A DNA stretch of 64,000 nucleotides from Microbacter sp049976245 (GTDB lineage: Bacteria; Bacteroidota; Bacteroidia; Bacteroidales; Paludibacteraceae), in assembly GCA_049976245.1 (NCBI GenBank), contig JBMFIQ010000003.1:1-64000 (forward strand), in the 5' to 3' direction. Position numbers and translations under genes: made by a program. Numbering within the stretch: the first letter of the stretch is position 1; each line of letters opens with the position of its first letter. Under the pieces are notes generated by a model. It saw only the letters and a program-made list of their open reading frames with translations, ran no database searches and had not been told where the DNA came from. Shown in pieces: positions 52,086-61,142 of the stretch.

Positions 52086-52646
52086 ATGATAGACGTAAAA
52101 CAAATTGTAGCATCAGCTGAAGCAAAAATGGCTGCTTCGGTTCATTTCTTAGACGAAACGTTCGCTCATATTCGTGCTGGGAAAGCCAATCCACGAATTT
52201 TGGACGGTGTCCATGTTGAATATTACGGGAATCATGTTCCTATCAGCGCAGTGGCTACCATTACCACGCCCGATGCCAAAACGATCACCATTCAACCATG
52301 GGAAAAAGCCATGATTACGACCATTGAAAAAGCAATTATGGGTTCCGATATCGGTATTACGCCTGCAAACAACGGAGAAGTCATTCGTCTGGCATTGCCC
52401 CTTGTAACGGAAGAACGCAGAAAACAGTTAGTAAAACAGGCAAAACACGAGGCTGAAGAATCTAAGGTAAGCATTCGCAATGCCCGTCGTGATGCCATGG
52501 AACTGGTGAAGAAAGCTATAAAAGAGGGTCTTCCGGAAGATGAAGGCAAAGAGATTGAATCAGAAATTCAAAAGGTGCACGATAAATTCATCAAAAAAAT
52601 TGATGATCTTTTTGTGCTGAAAGAAAAAGAAATTATGACCGTTTAA
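52086..52646 (+). CDS. frr: Ribosome recycling factor
   Basis: The 186-residue product splits post-termination ribosomes with EF-G. Signatures are HIRAGKANPRILDGVHVEYYG (in parts), PISAVATITTPDAKTITIQPWEK, IGITPANNGEVIRLALPLVTEERRKQLVKQAKHEAEESKVSIRNARRDA (in parts), and the C-terminal helix ending EIMTV. Length is standard. It is followed by a strong bidirectional terminator. Confidence 0.97.
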   Translation: MIDVKQIVASAEAKMAASVHFLDETFAHIRAGKANPRILDGVHVEYYGNHVPISAVATITTPDAKTITIQPWEKAMITTIEKAIMGSDIGITPANNGEVIRLALPLVTEERRKQLVKQAKHEAEESKVSIRNARRDAMELVKKAIKEGLPEDEGKEIESEIQKVHDKFIKKIDDLFVLKEKEIMTV

Positions 52647-52700
52647 GCACAAGCCATTATACTTCAAAATTTTAAGTATTTTCATTGCTGAATGTTCATA

Positions 52701-52731
52701 AAAAAACCTCGATAAAAATCGAGGTTTTTTT
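52701..52731. terminator. Bidirectional terminator between frr and the RRM gene
   Basis: AAAAAACCTCGAT (52701-52713) pairs with ATCGAGGTTTTTT (52718-52730), with a T run in both directions. Confidence 0.88.
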
Positions 52732-52758
52732 ATGCGCTTAGTGGTATCAGTCAGTGGA

Positions 52759-53082
52759 TTACCATCTGTTGTTGCGACGATCATTGCCATAACCGCCACT
52801 ATTACGACCACTGTTGTTAAATTCTCTGTGTGGACGTTCTTCACGTGGTTTTGCTAAGTTTACGTTAATGGTCATGCCATTAATTTCTGATTGGTTGAGC
52901 GCTTCAATCGCTTTGTTTGCCTGGTTTTCATCAGGCATTTCAACGAATCCAAAACCTCTCGATTTGCCTGTGAATTTGTCTGTGATCACTTTTGCAGAAT
53001 CTACTTGCCCATAAGCTTCAAAAACTTCTCTTAAGCCGTTGTCGTCAACACCATAGCTAAGGTGCGAAATGTAAATGTTCAT
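52759..53082 (-). CDS. RRM-type RNA-binding protein
   Basis: The 107-residue product is one RNA recognition motif: RNP2 IYISHLS (3-9), RNP1 SRGFGFVEM (about 40-48), ending LAKPREERP, followed by a disordered Asn/Gly/Arg tail (NNSGRNSGGYGNDRRNNRW). Such small RRM proteins are abundant in this phylum and may act as RNA chaperones or post-transcriptional regulators. The promoter box at 53170 implies a leader of about 80 nt. The gene is monocistronic. Confidence 0.93.
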   Translation of the reverse strand: MNIYISHLSYGVDDNGLREVFEAYGQVDSAKVITDKFTGKSRGFGFVEMPDENQANKAIEALNQSEINGMTINVNLAKPREERPHREFNNSGRNSGGYGNDRRNNRW

Positions 53083-53169
53083 TTGATGAATAATTAAAAA
53101 ATATGAATACTGAATTATGACATTGAAAACAACCTAACTAGAGAAATCGCTATCAACCATAATCTGCGA

Positions 53170-53177
53170 CAAAGGTA
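53170..53177 (-). promoter_or_regulatory. Promoter -7 box of the RRM gene
   Basis: The minus strand reads TACCTTTG here, matching TAnnTTTG, 87 nt before the ATG. Confidence 0.45.
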
Positions 53178-53510
53178 ATCTATTTTTTGTAATTTCATTC
53201 ATTCTGCACTGAAAATATTTTTCTTCCTCCGATAATTAACATAAATAATCGTAAAAATTGAATTCAGTTTTTTCCTTAGTCACCTTGGATTTTTCAGATA
53301 AAATGCAAAAGTGATTTAAATGGCATTTAATCAGTTAATTAGATATATCAATTTTAATTTAATTTGATGGGAACAATCTCAATGTTTGTTCATGCTTTTT
53401 TGCAGGTTATCTTTATCGTTTGATATTCTACAACAGGTTGATGGTTGATTTAAATTTGTTGTGATCGTTTATGGGAGATCATATTGGCAAATTTAAAATA
53501 TTGAAAATCA

Positions 53511-53575
53511 ATGTTGTGTATATCTCGCCAAAAAGTTATTCTTTTGTGCAAAAACTTTTTTATGGCTCGTTTCGT
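53511..53575 (-). repeat. Start-codon repeat, copy G (decayed)
   Basis: The end ACGAAACGAGCCATAAAAA and a GGCGAGATATAC segment remain, but the GACGTATGAAA end is gone. It lies upstream of, and reads away from, the acyltransferase-like gene. Confidence 0.6.
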
Positions 53576-53715
53576 ATTTTCCTCAAATAATCGGTTTATT
53601 TCGATTGAACTATTTCTTAATGCAAATTTTTTTTTGTTATTTTGTCTTTTTTCAAACTCAATCTTTGTTTTTCTTTTGTTATGTAAAAGCGTTGAACAGC
53701 CTAATGTTCAATTTA

Positions 53716-54669
53716 ATGGATCATACAGTGAAAGCCCTATATAGACAATTATGTGAAAGAGAGCCTATCCCGATTTTTCAGCAAGCATGGTGGATGGATG
53801 CAGTTTGCGTGAGAGGGGTTTGGGATGTATTCTTGTATGAAGAACACGGGAAAGTGTTGGCCGCAATGCCTTTTCACGTACGTAAATGGTTTGGTTTCAA
53901 ATTCATTGTAGAGCCTCAGTTGACACCCTTCACAGGCATTTGGATAAATCCACAAGGAGTTGGGAGTTTTCGAAATCGATTCCAGATGGAGTCCCGTGCT
54001 TATTCGTATTTGATTGATCAATTGGAGCAATATCGATTTGATTTTTATCTCCAAACGTTTCATCCATCGGTCAATAACTGGCTGCCTTTTTATTGGAAAG
54101 GATTTCGCCAACAAACCCGTTATTCATTTATTATTCAAAATATTAGTCATCCACAAAAGGTTTTTGAGGCTTTCAGTGAGCGAAAACGAAGAGATATTCG
54201 GAAAGCGTCAAGTTCTTTAAAAGTTTCTTGGGACTGGTCATCTGCTAAATTTTATGATTTTCATAAGAAAACTCTCCTACAACGCCGGCTAAAAATAAGT
54301 TATTCATTTGATTTGTTTGAACGTATCACCCAGGCAACGTTGACGCGACATCAGGGGTTGATTTTGTCCGCTTCGGATGAAAAAAATATTCATGCTGCGT
54401 TATTTGTTGTTTGGGATGAAATGTCGGCTTATTGCTTGGTTTATGCCATGGACGAACAGTTTAAACATTCAGGAGCTTTGAGTTTGCTTATTTGGGAGGC
54501 TGTTCAATATCTTTCGGATAAAACAAGGTCGTTTGATATGGAAGGAAGCATGAAGGAGTCAGTGGCAGCATCGTATAGTCAATTTGCTGATTGTCAATTG
54601 CCTTATTGTGAATTGTATAAAGCAAAATTTTGGATTGATTTTTTATGGCAATGGAAAAAGAAGAGATAG
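53716..54669 (+). CDS. GNAT/FemAB-like acyltransferase superfamily protein
   Basis: The 317-residue product resembles the GNAT-fold family that includes FemAB and polysaccharide-linked acetyltransferases: PIFQQAWWMDAV near the N-terminus, then RKRRDIRKASSSLKVSW (about 160-176), HKKTLLQRRLKISYSF and, late, HSGALSLLIWEAVQYL and FDMEGSMKESVAASYSQF. The long hydrophobic N-terminal extension of the ORF (from a TTG at 53605) has no family similarity, so I start at the ATG at 53716; 53704 is also possible. Convergent glycosyltransferase genes begin 7 bp beyond its stop, which suggests a role in surface glycans or lipids. Specific activity unknown. Confidence 0.72.
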   Translation: MDHTVKALYRQLCEREPIPIFQQAWWMDAVCVRGVWDVFLYEEHGKVLAAMPFHVRKWFGFKFIVEPQLTPFTGIWINPQGVGSFRNRFQMESRAYSYLIDQLEQYRFDFYLQTFHPSVNNWLPFYWKGFRQQTRYSFIIQNISHPQKVFEAFSERKRRDIRKASSSLKVSWDWSSAKFYDFHKKTLLQRRLKISYSFDLFERITQATLTRHQGLILSASDEKNIHAALFVVWDEMSAYCLVYAMDEQFKHSGALSLLIWEAVQYLSDKTRSFDMEGSMKESVAASYSQFADCQLPYCELYKAKFWIDFLWQWKKKR

Positions 54670-54675
54670 TTTCGG

Positions 54676-55866
54676 CTAAGTTTGATGCTGTAAAATGTTG
54701 TTGTAAACCGTAATGATTTGTGAAACAACCTTCTCAGGATGTGCTAATGCAACTGCTTGTGAACGAATAAACTGTCGATCGAAAGTATGAGCCGAGTTGA
54801 TCATTTTCATCATGGCATCAGCCAATTGTTGCGGATCGTCAATCGGGACGCGAAATCCGGTTTGAGGGGTCAGCATGCTGGTTGGAATCACCTCGGTGGC
54901 AACAATCGGAAGTCCGGTACTCATGGCTTCAAGTGTGGCTATAGATTGGGATTCTACTCGGCTTGAGACAATAAATGCGTCAGCATCCCACAGCAATGCT
55001 CTGATTCCTTGTGGTTGTTGCCAGCCTAAAAATTCGATGTGACTGAACGAATGGCTGGTTGACAAGATTTTTAAGGTTGCTTTGGTGTGAAATTTGTCGC
55101 CGGCAATGCGAAGCCGAACGTGTTGATTTTGTTCAAAAACAATGTCGAATGCTTTGAAAAGTACGTCGTACGCTTTTTCAGGCAGGTTGGAATTGGCTGC
55201 TGCAAAAATGAAATCGAGATGAGCTTGTTTTTTGGGGGAAATGGTGAAAAAATCCGTGTCAATTAAATTGGATATCACGTAAGTTGGCGTTGTGTTGCCA
55301 ATAATGGATTGTATGCCGTCAATGACATTTTGTGAAACTCCGATGACGGCATCGGCATGAAGGTATGCTTTTTGAAGTTTATCAGCTATCCAGTGATTGG
55401 CCAAAAGCGTATCAATTTGCTTTGCAATAGGATTTAATGTGCCTGAATGTTCGGTGATGATGTACGGTATGTGATATTCTTCTTTGAGTAACGAACAAAC
55501 ATATCCCGCAAATTGCCAACTGTGAGCGTGAATTAAATCCGGTGTTCCGTTTTTTTCAATATAGGCTTCCACCATGCGTTTCGTTGAGTGAATCCAACGG
55601 GTGAGGTTAGGTTTTAATGTTTTCGGAATGTTTCGCTGAAAATGTCGATATACCGGGATTCCGCCTTCTATTCTTACAAAATCATGCAGAGGATATTGTT
55701 TGAAGTGAAAAGCAGATTGAAACGGGATAATCACATTGGCAACGATGGAGACATTCATTCCTTTATCTTGAAGTGCAATGCTTTGATCAAAACAAAATTC
55801 ACCTCCCATTGGTATAAAATAGGAAGGTAGTTGCAGTATCCGAAGTGATGTTGGTTTTAGATCCAT
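54676..55866 (-). CDS. Glycosyltransferase family 4
   Basis: The 396-residue product has a GT-B fold: N-terminal IPMGGEFCFDQSIALQDKG, DLIHAHSWQFAGYVCS, VIGVSQNVIDGI, and the C-terminal nucleotide-sugar motif SRVESQSIATLEAMSTGLPIVATE (in parts; E-x7-E pattern). It transfers a sugar to an unknown acceptor, probably a cell-surface glycan. The ATG at 55866 overlaps the stop of the upstream GT2 gene by 10 bp, showing translational coupling. A longer frame to 55908 would overlap further and is rejected. Confidence 0.87.
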   Translation of the reverse strand: MDLKPTSLRILQLPSYFIPMGGEFCFDQSIALQDKGMNVSIVANVIIPFQSAFHFKQYPLHDFVRIEGGIPVYRHFQRNIPKTLKPNLTRWIHSTKRMVEAYIEKNGTPDLIHAHSWQFAGYVCSLLKEEYHIPYIITEHSGTLNPIAKQIDTLLANHWIADKLQKAYLHADAVIGVSQNVIDGIQSIIGNTTPTYVISNLIDTDFFTISPKKQAHLDFIFAAANSNLPEKAYDVLFKAFDIVFEQNQHVRLRIAGDKFHTKATLKILSTSHSFSHIEFLGWQQPQGIRALLWDADAFIVSSRVESQSIATLEAMSTGLPIVATEVIPTSMLTPQTGFRVPIDDPQQLADAMMKMINSAHTFDRQFIRSQAVALAHPEKVVSQIITVYNNILQHQT

Positions 55867-56828
55867 GTGCGTTTGCGGGTAATGTAAGGGCGAAAAATTC
55901 GGAAGCAAATTTTTGATTGCGATAACAGGATGATGATGGCCGTTTTTTTGTCAATTTCCCAAGCCATTTTCCGGTTGAATATTTTTGCAGTCTCTTTGGC
56001 ATGTTGAAATTCATTGAATTGCCAATAGATGAATAATTCTTCTTTGTGAAATGTAAATTCGTTTTTTGCGTGGAGGTGTTTTTTGTTCATGCCTCTTTTG
56101 GCAATAAAAAAAAGCCTGATTTGGTAAATGGATCTCCTCATTCGAAGTTGTTCCGACATGGCAACAGGCCGGCTTACACTTCCATTTTTCCATCGATAAA
56201 TCGTGGTGATTTCGGGTAGAAAATATCCATTTGATTGCAAACAGAAATATAGGAAAAAAGGCAAATCCGCTGTTAAATATTGATTTTGAAGAATGAGGTT
56301 CGTGATGTACGAGTCTGTCAATGAGCGGCGAAAAAGAACGGATGATGATAAGATTTGTTGATCAAACAATGTTTCATCAAAAAGGTTTTCTGGAAGATGA
56401 TAATGAGGCATTCCTTGCATGCGTGTTGTCTGATTGTCTCGTTGATAGTAAAAATCGGTGAAAACAAATCCTACATCAGGGAAACGATCCAATATTTGAC
56501 TTTGTTTTTGAATCTTTGTTGGATCATTCCAGAAATCATCTCCTTCCAACAAGGCAATGTATTCTCCGTGAGCATGGGCTAATGCTTGAATCCAATTTGA
56601 AACAACGCCCTGATTTTTTTGTGATTGAATAAATTGAATACGATCGGGATATTGTTCCCGGTAATGGCGGCAAATGTCAGCAGTCCGATCGGTGGAATGA
56701 TCATCGCTGAGGATGATGTTGAATGTGCCTTCATATTGTTGTGCCAAGACGCTTTCAACGGCTTGTTCGATGTATTGCTCCTGGTTGTAAGTGATGATAC
56801 AAATGGTGATGTGAGGCAAATGAGACAT
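55857..56828 (-). CDS. Glycosyltransferase family 2
   Basis: The 323-residue product has a GT-A fold: ITICIITYNQEQYIEQAVESVL (in parts, 7-28), IILSDDHSTDRTADIC, NQGVVSNWIQALAHAHGEYIALLEGDDFW (in parts) with the DxD-like EGDD. The second half is acceptor-binding and basic. It overlaps the next gene by 10 bp, so the two glycosyltransferases work in one pathway, presumably surface polysaccharide or glycolipid synthesis. No flippase or polymerase gene is nearby. Confidence 0.9.
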   Translation of the reverse strand: MSHLPHITICIITYNQEQYIEQAVESVLAQQYEGTFNIILSDDHSTDRTADICRHYREQYPDRIQFIQSQKNQGVVSNWIQALAHAHGEYIALLEGDDFWNDPTKIQKQSQILDRFPDVGFVFTDFYYQRDNQTTRMQGMPHYHLPENLFDETLFDQQILSSSVLFRRSLTDSYITNLILQNQYLTADLPFFLYFCLQSNGYFLPEITTIYRWKNGSVSRPVAMSEQLRMRRSIYQIRLFFIAKRGMNKKHLHAKNEFTFHKEELFIYWQFNEFQHAKETAKIFNRKMAWEIDKKTAIIILLSQSKICFRIFRPYITRKRTWI

Positions 56829-57047
56829 AACGGATGGTTACATTATCAATGGAGTTTGCAATGATTTTTTGAAGCGCTAAAAGGGTTCTCCGCAAGCTGT
56901 TTGAAACGACAAAAATAGTCAAAATTTTTTAAACCTTTTTGGAGTCAATTTTCTGTAAAAAATTGATCCGTGAAAATCACAAATCATAAAAAAAGTGTAT
57001 CTTGCAATGGTTTTTGATGACAGTGTTCATTCTAATTGTTTTATGCC

Positions 57048-59009
57048 ATGTCATATTTGAAATTTGATAAAAGCAGTTTGGCCAATCTGGAAAAATCTTT
57101 ACGCAAAGAAATTTTAAGAACCAATAAATCTGGTTCCTATAGTGCCTCTACATTGGTAGATTGCAATACGCGAAAATACCATGGTTTGTTGGTTGTGCCC
57201 ATTCCCGAATTAAGTGACAACAATTATGTGTTGCTTTCCTCACTGGACGAAACGGTGATTCAACACGGTGCCGCTTTTAATTTAGGTATTCACGAATATG
57301 AAGGGAATAATTTTAGTCCAAACGGCCATAAATACATTCGGGAGTTTCATTTAGAAACCGTTGCCCGAACTATTTATCGGGTAGGTGGCGTGATTCTTCA
57401 AAAAGAACGTATTTTTATTTCGCATGAAGATCGTTTTGTGATTCGTTACACCTTGTTGGATGCTCATTCGCCCACTAAGTTACAATTTCGCCCATTTCTT
57501 GCATTTCGCAGTGTGCACGAGTTATCGGTTGAAAATGACCGCATTCATTCCCAGATTCATCCATCATCCAACGGCATTGGCATGTCACTTTATGATGGTT
57601 TTCCGATGTTGTACATGCAATTTTCAAAGAAAAATCAATTTGTTTCAGGACCTCATTGGTACAACGGCATTAAATATTTTAAGGAACAGGAACGAGGATA
57701 TCTTTATAAAGAAGATTTATACGTTCCGGGCTATTTTGAATGTGCTATTTCTAAAGGGGAAAGTTTACTGTTTTCAGCAGGAACCACAGAAGTCAATCCT
57801 CGAGAGCTCAAGTTGCTCTTTGACCATGAAATCCAAAAAAGAACGACGCGCAGCGATTTTTTCCATACTTTAAAAAATGCTGCTCAACAGTTTTATTTAA
57901 AACAAGGGGAAGATCATTATTTAATTGCAGGATATCCATGGTTTAAAGTGAGAGCACGCGACGAATTTGTTGCGTTGGCCGGAGCGACCTTAGTGATTGA
58001 CGAACGAACCATGTTTGAGAAAATCATGCATACAGCGCTTGTTGCCATTCGAAATTTCATGGACAGCAAGCCATTGGAAAAGAAAATTGTTGAAATCGAC
58101 GCACCTGATGTACTGCTTTGGTGGATTCGATCTATTCAACAATATGCACAATTTATAGGTATTGATGAAGCTGCATCACGGTATGGGCTTTTTTTGCTTG
58201 ATGTGATTCAATACATTCGCAAACAACAACATCCCAATTTGTTTTTACACGATAACGGACTGCTTTATACCAACGGCATTCACAAAGCAGCCACGTGGAT
58301 GAACGCTTTGGAGAACGGACAGCCAATTGTTCAACGAAGTGGTTATGTTGTTGAAATTAATGCTCTTTGGTTCAATGCTTTGAAGTTTGCCGTGCAAATT
58401 GCTTCCGCTTTGAAAGATGAATACACGTCCGACTTGTTGGATTATCAGTCTGAAATGACAAAACGATCTTTTGTCGATGTTTTTTGGAATGGAAATTATT
58501 TGTACGACTTTGTTGACGGACTGCATTCCAATGTTGAAGTGCGTCCTAACATGATTTTTGCTGTCGGATTGCCATTCTCTCCTTTGGCGAAGGATCAGCA
58601 AAAGTTGGTATTGGATATGGTGACTCGAGAGCTGTTAACTTCCAAAGGATTGCGAACATTGAGCCCTAAAAGTCCTTTTTACAGGCCGTTTTATGTTGGC
58701 AGCCAGCTACAGCGCGATCGAAATTATCACAACGGGCCCGTTTGGCCATGGCTTGGAGGCGTGTTTGCCGATGCCTATTTGAAAATTTACAAGCGCAGCG
58801 GCTTTTCGTTCATTGAAAGGTTGCTGATCGGATTCGAATCGGAAATGACCGAGTTGTGTGTCGGCACTTTATCCGAGTTGCACGACGGGAATCCGCCGTT
58901 CTTAGGACATGGAGCCATGTCATTTGCCATGAGTGTGGGTGAAATTTTGAGGGTGTATCATTCTATTTACATGAGTTCCGATCAGAAAAGTGATTCGTCG
59001 ATTAAATAG
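57048..59009 (+). CDS. Glycogen debranching enzyme (amylo-1,6-glucosidase type)
   Basis: The 653-residue product matches the GDE family: N-terminal domain with GSYSASTLVDCNTRKYHGLLV, ending near residue 270, then the (alpha/alpha)6 catalytic domain with YPWFKVRARDEFVALAG (consensus YPWFxxxGRDTxISLPG, here ARDE instead of GRDT), WMNALENGQPIVQRSGYVVEINALWFNAL (in parts), and RNYHNGPVWPWLGGVFADAYLK. It removes alpha-1,6 branches from glycogen. A TTG 12 bp upstream is in frame; the ATG is preferred. A GT4 of the glycogen-synthase-like type follows, separated by repeat copy H. In Bacteroides such pairs include a GH57 gene, which is absent here. Confidence 0.9.
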   Translation: MSYLKFDKSSLANLEKSLRKEILRTNKSGSYSASTLVDCNTRKYHGLLVVPIPELSDNNYVLLSSLDETVIQHGAAFNLGIHEYEGNNFSPNGHKYIREFHLETVARTIYRVGGVILQKERIFISHEDRFVIRYTLLDAHSPTKLQFRPFLAFRSVHELSVENDRIHSQIHPSSNGIGMSLYDGFPMLYMQFSKKNQFVSGPHWYNGIKYFKEQERGYLYKEDLYVPGYFECAISKGESLLFSAGTTEVNPRELKLLFDHEIQKRTTRSDFFHTLKNAAQQFYLKQGEDHYLIAGYPWFKVRARDEFVALAGATLVIDERTMFEKIMHTALVAIRNFMDSKPLEKKIVEIDAPDVLLWWIRSIQQYAQFIGIDEAASRYGLFLLDVIQYIRKQQHPNLFLHDNGLLYTNGIHKAATWMNALENGQPIVQRSGYVVEINALWFNALKFAVQIASALKDEYTSDLLDYQSEMTKRSFVDVFWNGNYLYDFVDGLHSNVEVRPNMIFAVGLPFSPLAKDQQKLVLDMVTRELLTSKGLRTLSPKSPFYRPFYVGSQLQRDRNYHNGPVWPWLGGVFADAYLKIYKRSGFSFIERLLIGFESEMTELCVGTLSELHDGNPPFLGHGAMSFAMSVGEILRVYHSIYMSSDQKSDSSIK

Positions 59010-59135
59010 ACGACTGCTTTTGGGTGACCTTTTAGCCCTGTTTTGGCTGTTTTTATTTGAAAAATAACGTGAAATGAGTCCCATTTAAGAAGGGGCGATT
59101 TCAATACGAGACCTTTAAATACCAATTATTTACGT

Positions 59136-59229
59136 ATGAAACGAGCCATAAAAAGAGCTTATGCTCAGGCATATGACTATTTGGCGAGTTCCATACGACC
59201 TTAGCATCAAAAATAAAAATAGACGTATG
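59136..59229 (+). repeat. Start-codon repeat, copy H
   Basis: The only copy on the plus strand. It runs from ACGTATGAAACGAGCC (ATG at 59136) to AATAGACGTATGAAA (ATG at 59227), so the 10-mer ACGTATGAAA flanks it as a direct repeat. The second ATG is the start codon of the glycosyltransferase gene. Confidence 0.9.
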
Positions 59230-60486
59230 AAAGCATTGATGTTTGGATGGGAATTTCCTCCTCATATTTTAGGAGGATTGGGGACTGCAAGTTATGGACT
59301 CACAAAAGGAATGTCATTGCAGGAAGACATGGACATTACATTTGTTATTCCTCGTTCACATGGAGATGAAGATCAACGTTTTTTGAAAATCATCGGAGCC
59401 TGCTTTGTTCCGGTTGTTTGGAAAAATGTTGATTGGAACGTGGTGAATGAACGCATTGGCCGATGGTTATCCCCTGATGAGTATTATCATTTGAGGAATC
59501 ATATTTTTTATGATTTCAATCGCATTGGCACGGATGATTTGGGATGCATCAATTTTTCAGGTCGTTATCCCGAAAATTTATTGGAAGAAATATCCAATTA
59601 CGAAGCCGTGGCAAGTGTCATTGCTCATTCCTATTCGTTTGATATCATTCATTCACATGATTGGTTGACTTATCCGGCAGGTATTTTTGCCAAACAGATC
59701 ACGGGACGTCCTTTGGTCATTCATGTTCATGCCACTGATTTTGACCGCAGTCGCGGAAATGTCAATCCAACCGTTTATAACATTGAAAAAAGAGGCATGG
59801 ATGTAGCAGATCATATCATCACCGTCAGCGATTTGACGCGTAATATCGTGATCGAAAAATATCATATTGATCCCCGAAAAGTCACAACGGTTCACAATGC
59901 CGTTGAGCCTTTGCCCAATGTAGAATCGTTCAAAAAACTTCCAAACAAAGATAAAATCATTACGTTTTTAGGAAGAATCACCATGCAGAAAGGCCCTGAA
60001 TATTTTGTCGAATCGGCGGCGCGTGTTTTGCAACACACCAAACATGTGCGTTTTGTTATGGCCGGCAATGGTGATATGATGGATGCCATGATTAAAATGG
60101 TAGCTGAAAAAGGCATTGCCGATCGATTTCATTTTACAGGTTTTTTGAAAGGACGGGATGTGTACGAATTGCTTGCTCAAAGTGATGTGTACGTAATGCC
60201 CTCGGTATCTGAACCTTTCGGCATTTCTCCTTTGGAGGCCATGCAGGTTGGTACTCCGACCATTATTTCCAAACAATCAGGCTGTGCTGAAGTGGTTTCT
60301 AATTCCATTAAAGTTGATTATTGGGATGTGGAGGCTATGTCAGACGCCATGTATGCCATTGTAAAATATCCGGCGCTTTACCGTCATTTGCACGAAGAGG
60401 GTTTGAAAGAAATTCAAACCATCAAATGGGAATATGCCGGACAAAAAGTGAGATCCATCTACAATCAATTGTTGGGTTATCATTGA
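59227..60486 (+). CDS. Glycosyltransferase family 4, glycogen-associated
   Basis: The 419-residue GT-B enzyme opens MKALMFGWEFPPHILGGLG with the nucleotide-sugar-binding Gly-rich loop, has HSHDWLTYPAGIFAKQ, HVHATDFDRSRGN, VSDLTRNIVIEKY, and in the C-terminal half GRITMQKGPEYFVES and EPFGISPLEAMQVGTP with the E-x7-E motif. The position after a glycogen debranching enzyme matches the Bacteroidota pair in which this GT4 acts on alpha-glucan. It could instead belong to surface glycan synthesis. The frame extends to 59161, but that part is repeat copy H, so the true start is the terminal ATG of the repeat. Confidence 0.9.
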   Translation: MKALMFGWEFPPHILGGLGTASYGLTKGMSLQEDMDITFVIPRSHGDEDQRFLKIIGACFVPVVWKNVDWNVVNERIGRWLSPDEYYHLRNHIFYDFNRIGTDDLGCINFSGRYPENLLEEISNYEAVASVIAHSYSFDIIHSHDWLTYPAGIFAKQITGRPLVIHVHATDFDRSRGNVNPTVYNIEKRGMDVADHIITVSDLTRNIVIEKYHIDPRKVTTVHNAVEPLPNVESFKKLPNKDKIITFLGRITMQKGPEYFVESAARVLQHTKHVRFVMAGNGDMMDAMIKMVAEKGIADRFHFTGFLKGRDVYELLAQSDVYVMPSVSEPFGISPLEAMQVGTPTIISKQSGCAEVVSNSIKVDYWDVEAMSDAMYAIVKYPALYRHLHEEGLKEIQTIKWEYAGQKVRSIYNQLLGYH

Positions 60487-60554
60487 AAAGCTGTTCAGCA
60501 CGCTTTGAAATCATGTTCACATGTTGTTTCATGGGTAAATAATTGATCTTTAAA

Positions 60555-60617
60555 GGTCGTATGGAACTTAAAAAATAGTCACTCTCTTGAACAAAGGCTC
60601 TTTTTGGAGATCGTTTC
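60555..60617 (-). repeat. Start-codon repeat, copy I (decayed)
   Basis: The region keeps the order of consensus blocks, such as CGTATGGAACTT, AATAGTCACTCTCTTGA and CTTTTTGGAGATCGTTTCC, but both ends have diverged. It follows the GT4 gene antisense to it, as copies A and J follow their upstream genes. Confidence 0.55.
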
Positions 60618-60633
60618 CTTTGTTTCAGATCGT

Positions 60634-60678
60634 GTTGAAGAAGGCGATGTGTTTGTAATCCTTCTTCAACGGTTTTTT
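60634..60678 (+). terminator. Intrinsic terminator of the GT4 gene
   Basis: GTTGAAGAAGG (60634-60644) pairs with CCTTCTTCAAC (60660-60670), followed by GGTTTTTT. Confidence 0.8.
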
Positions 60679-60994
60679 ATGCCTGAGTGTGAAGTCGTAT
60701 TGGCAAGATGATGTTTATGTTGTGTGAATAAATTTTGCAGGACAAAGCACTTTGGGTTTTGTTTCTTTTTACGCATGGCAAAGGAAGCCATTTTTATAGA
60801 TTCTGTTTTCCCCTTTTTCCCTTCCAATATTTGCAGTCTTAAGCCTTCTTGTTTTTATTCCTTCTTGTTTGTAATGTAACTTTTTGAACTCACGTTACCT
60901 TGATAATGATTCGTTGAAGTAAAGTGAGAAAAACCATAAATAATGGCTATTTTGAAAAAATGAGAAACCTTTTTGGTTTTTGTATTTATCTTTC

Positions 60995-61014
60995 AATGAT
61001 TATCATTATTTTTG
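60995..61014 (+). promoter_or_regulatory. Promoter with Fur-box-like dyad before arginine decarboxylase
   Basis: TATTTTTG (61007-61014) matches TAnnTTTG. It overlaps by one base the near-palindrome AATGATTATCATT (60995-61007), which resembles the core of a Fur-type box. A leader of about 120 nt follows, with an 11-codon ORF (61073-61108). Fur control is inference. Confidence 0.4.
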
Positions 61015-61142
61015 CGCTCCAATTTGTATTTTCCGCTTTTATGAGTATAAAATAAATAAGATAGATTTCGTTATGAATGAAAAAGTAATTGCATTGGATC
61101 GTCATTAAATATTACATTCAACTTAGTTATTTTTATTTTACG

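Noticed and set aside
53605..53715. Hydrophobic Phe/Cys-rich N-terminal extension of the acyltransferase-like gene as a membrane anchor
   Set aside because: It begins with TTG in T-rich DNA and has no counterpart in the family; more likely untranslated.
59136..59204. Short peptide encoded inside the repeat (MKRAIKRAYAQAYDYLAS...)
   Set aside because: Copies A, B and H differ by single-base indels after ATGAAACGAGCCATAAAAA, so the reading frame and peptide are not conserved; the repeat looks non-coding.
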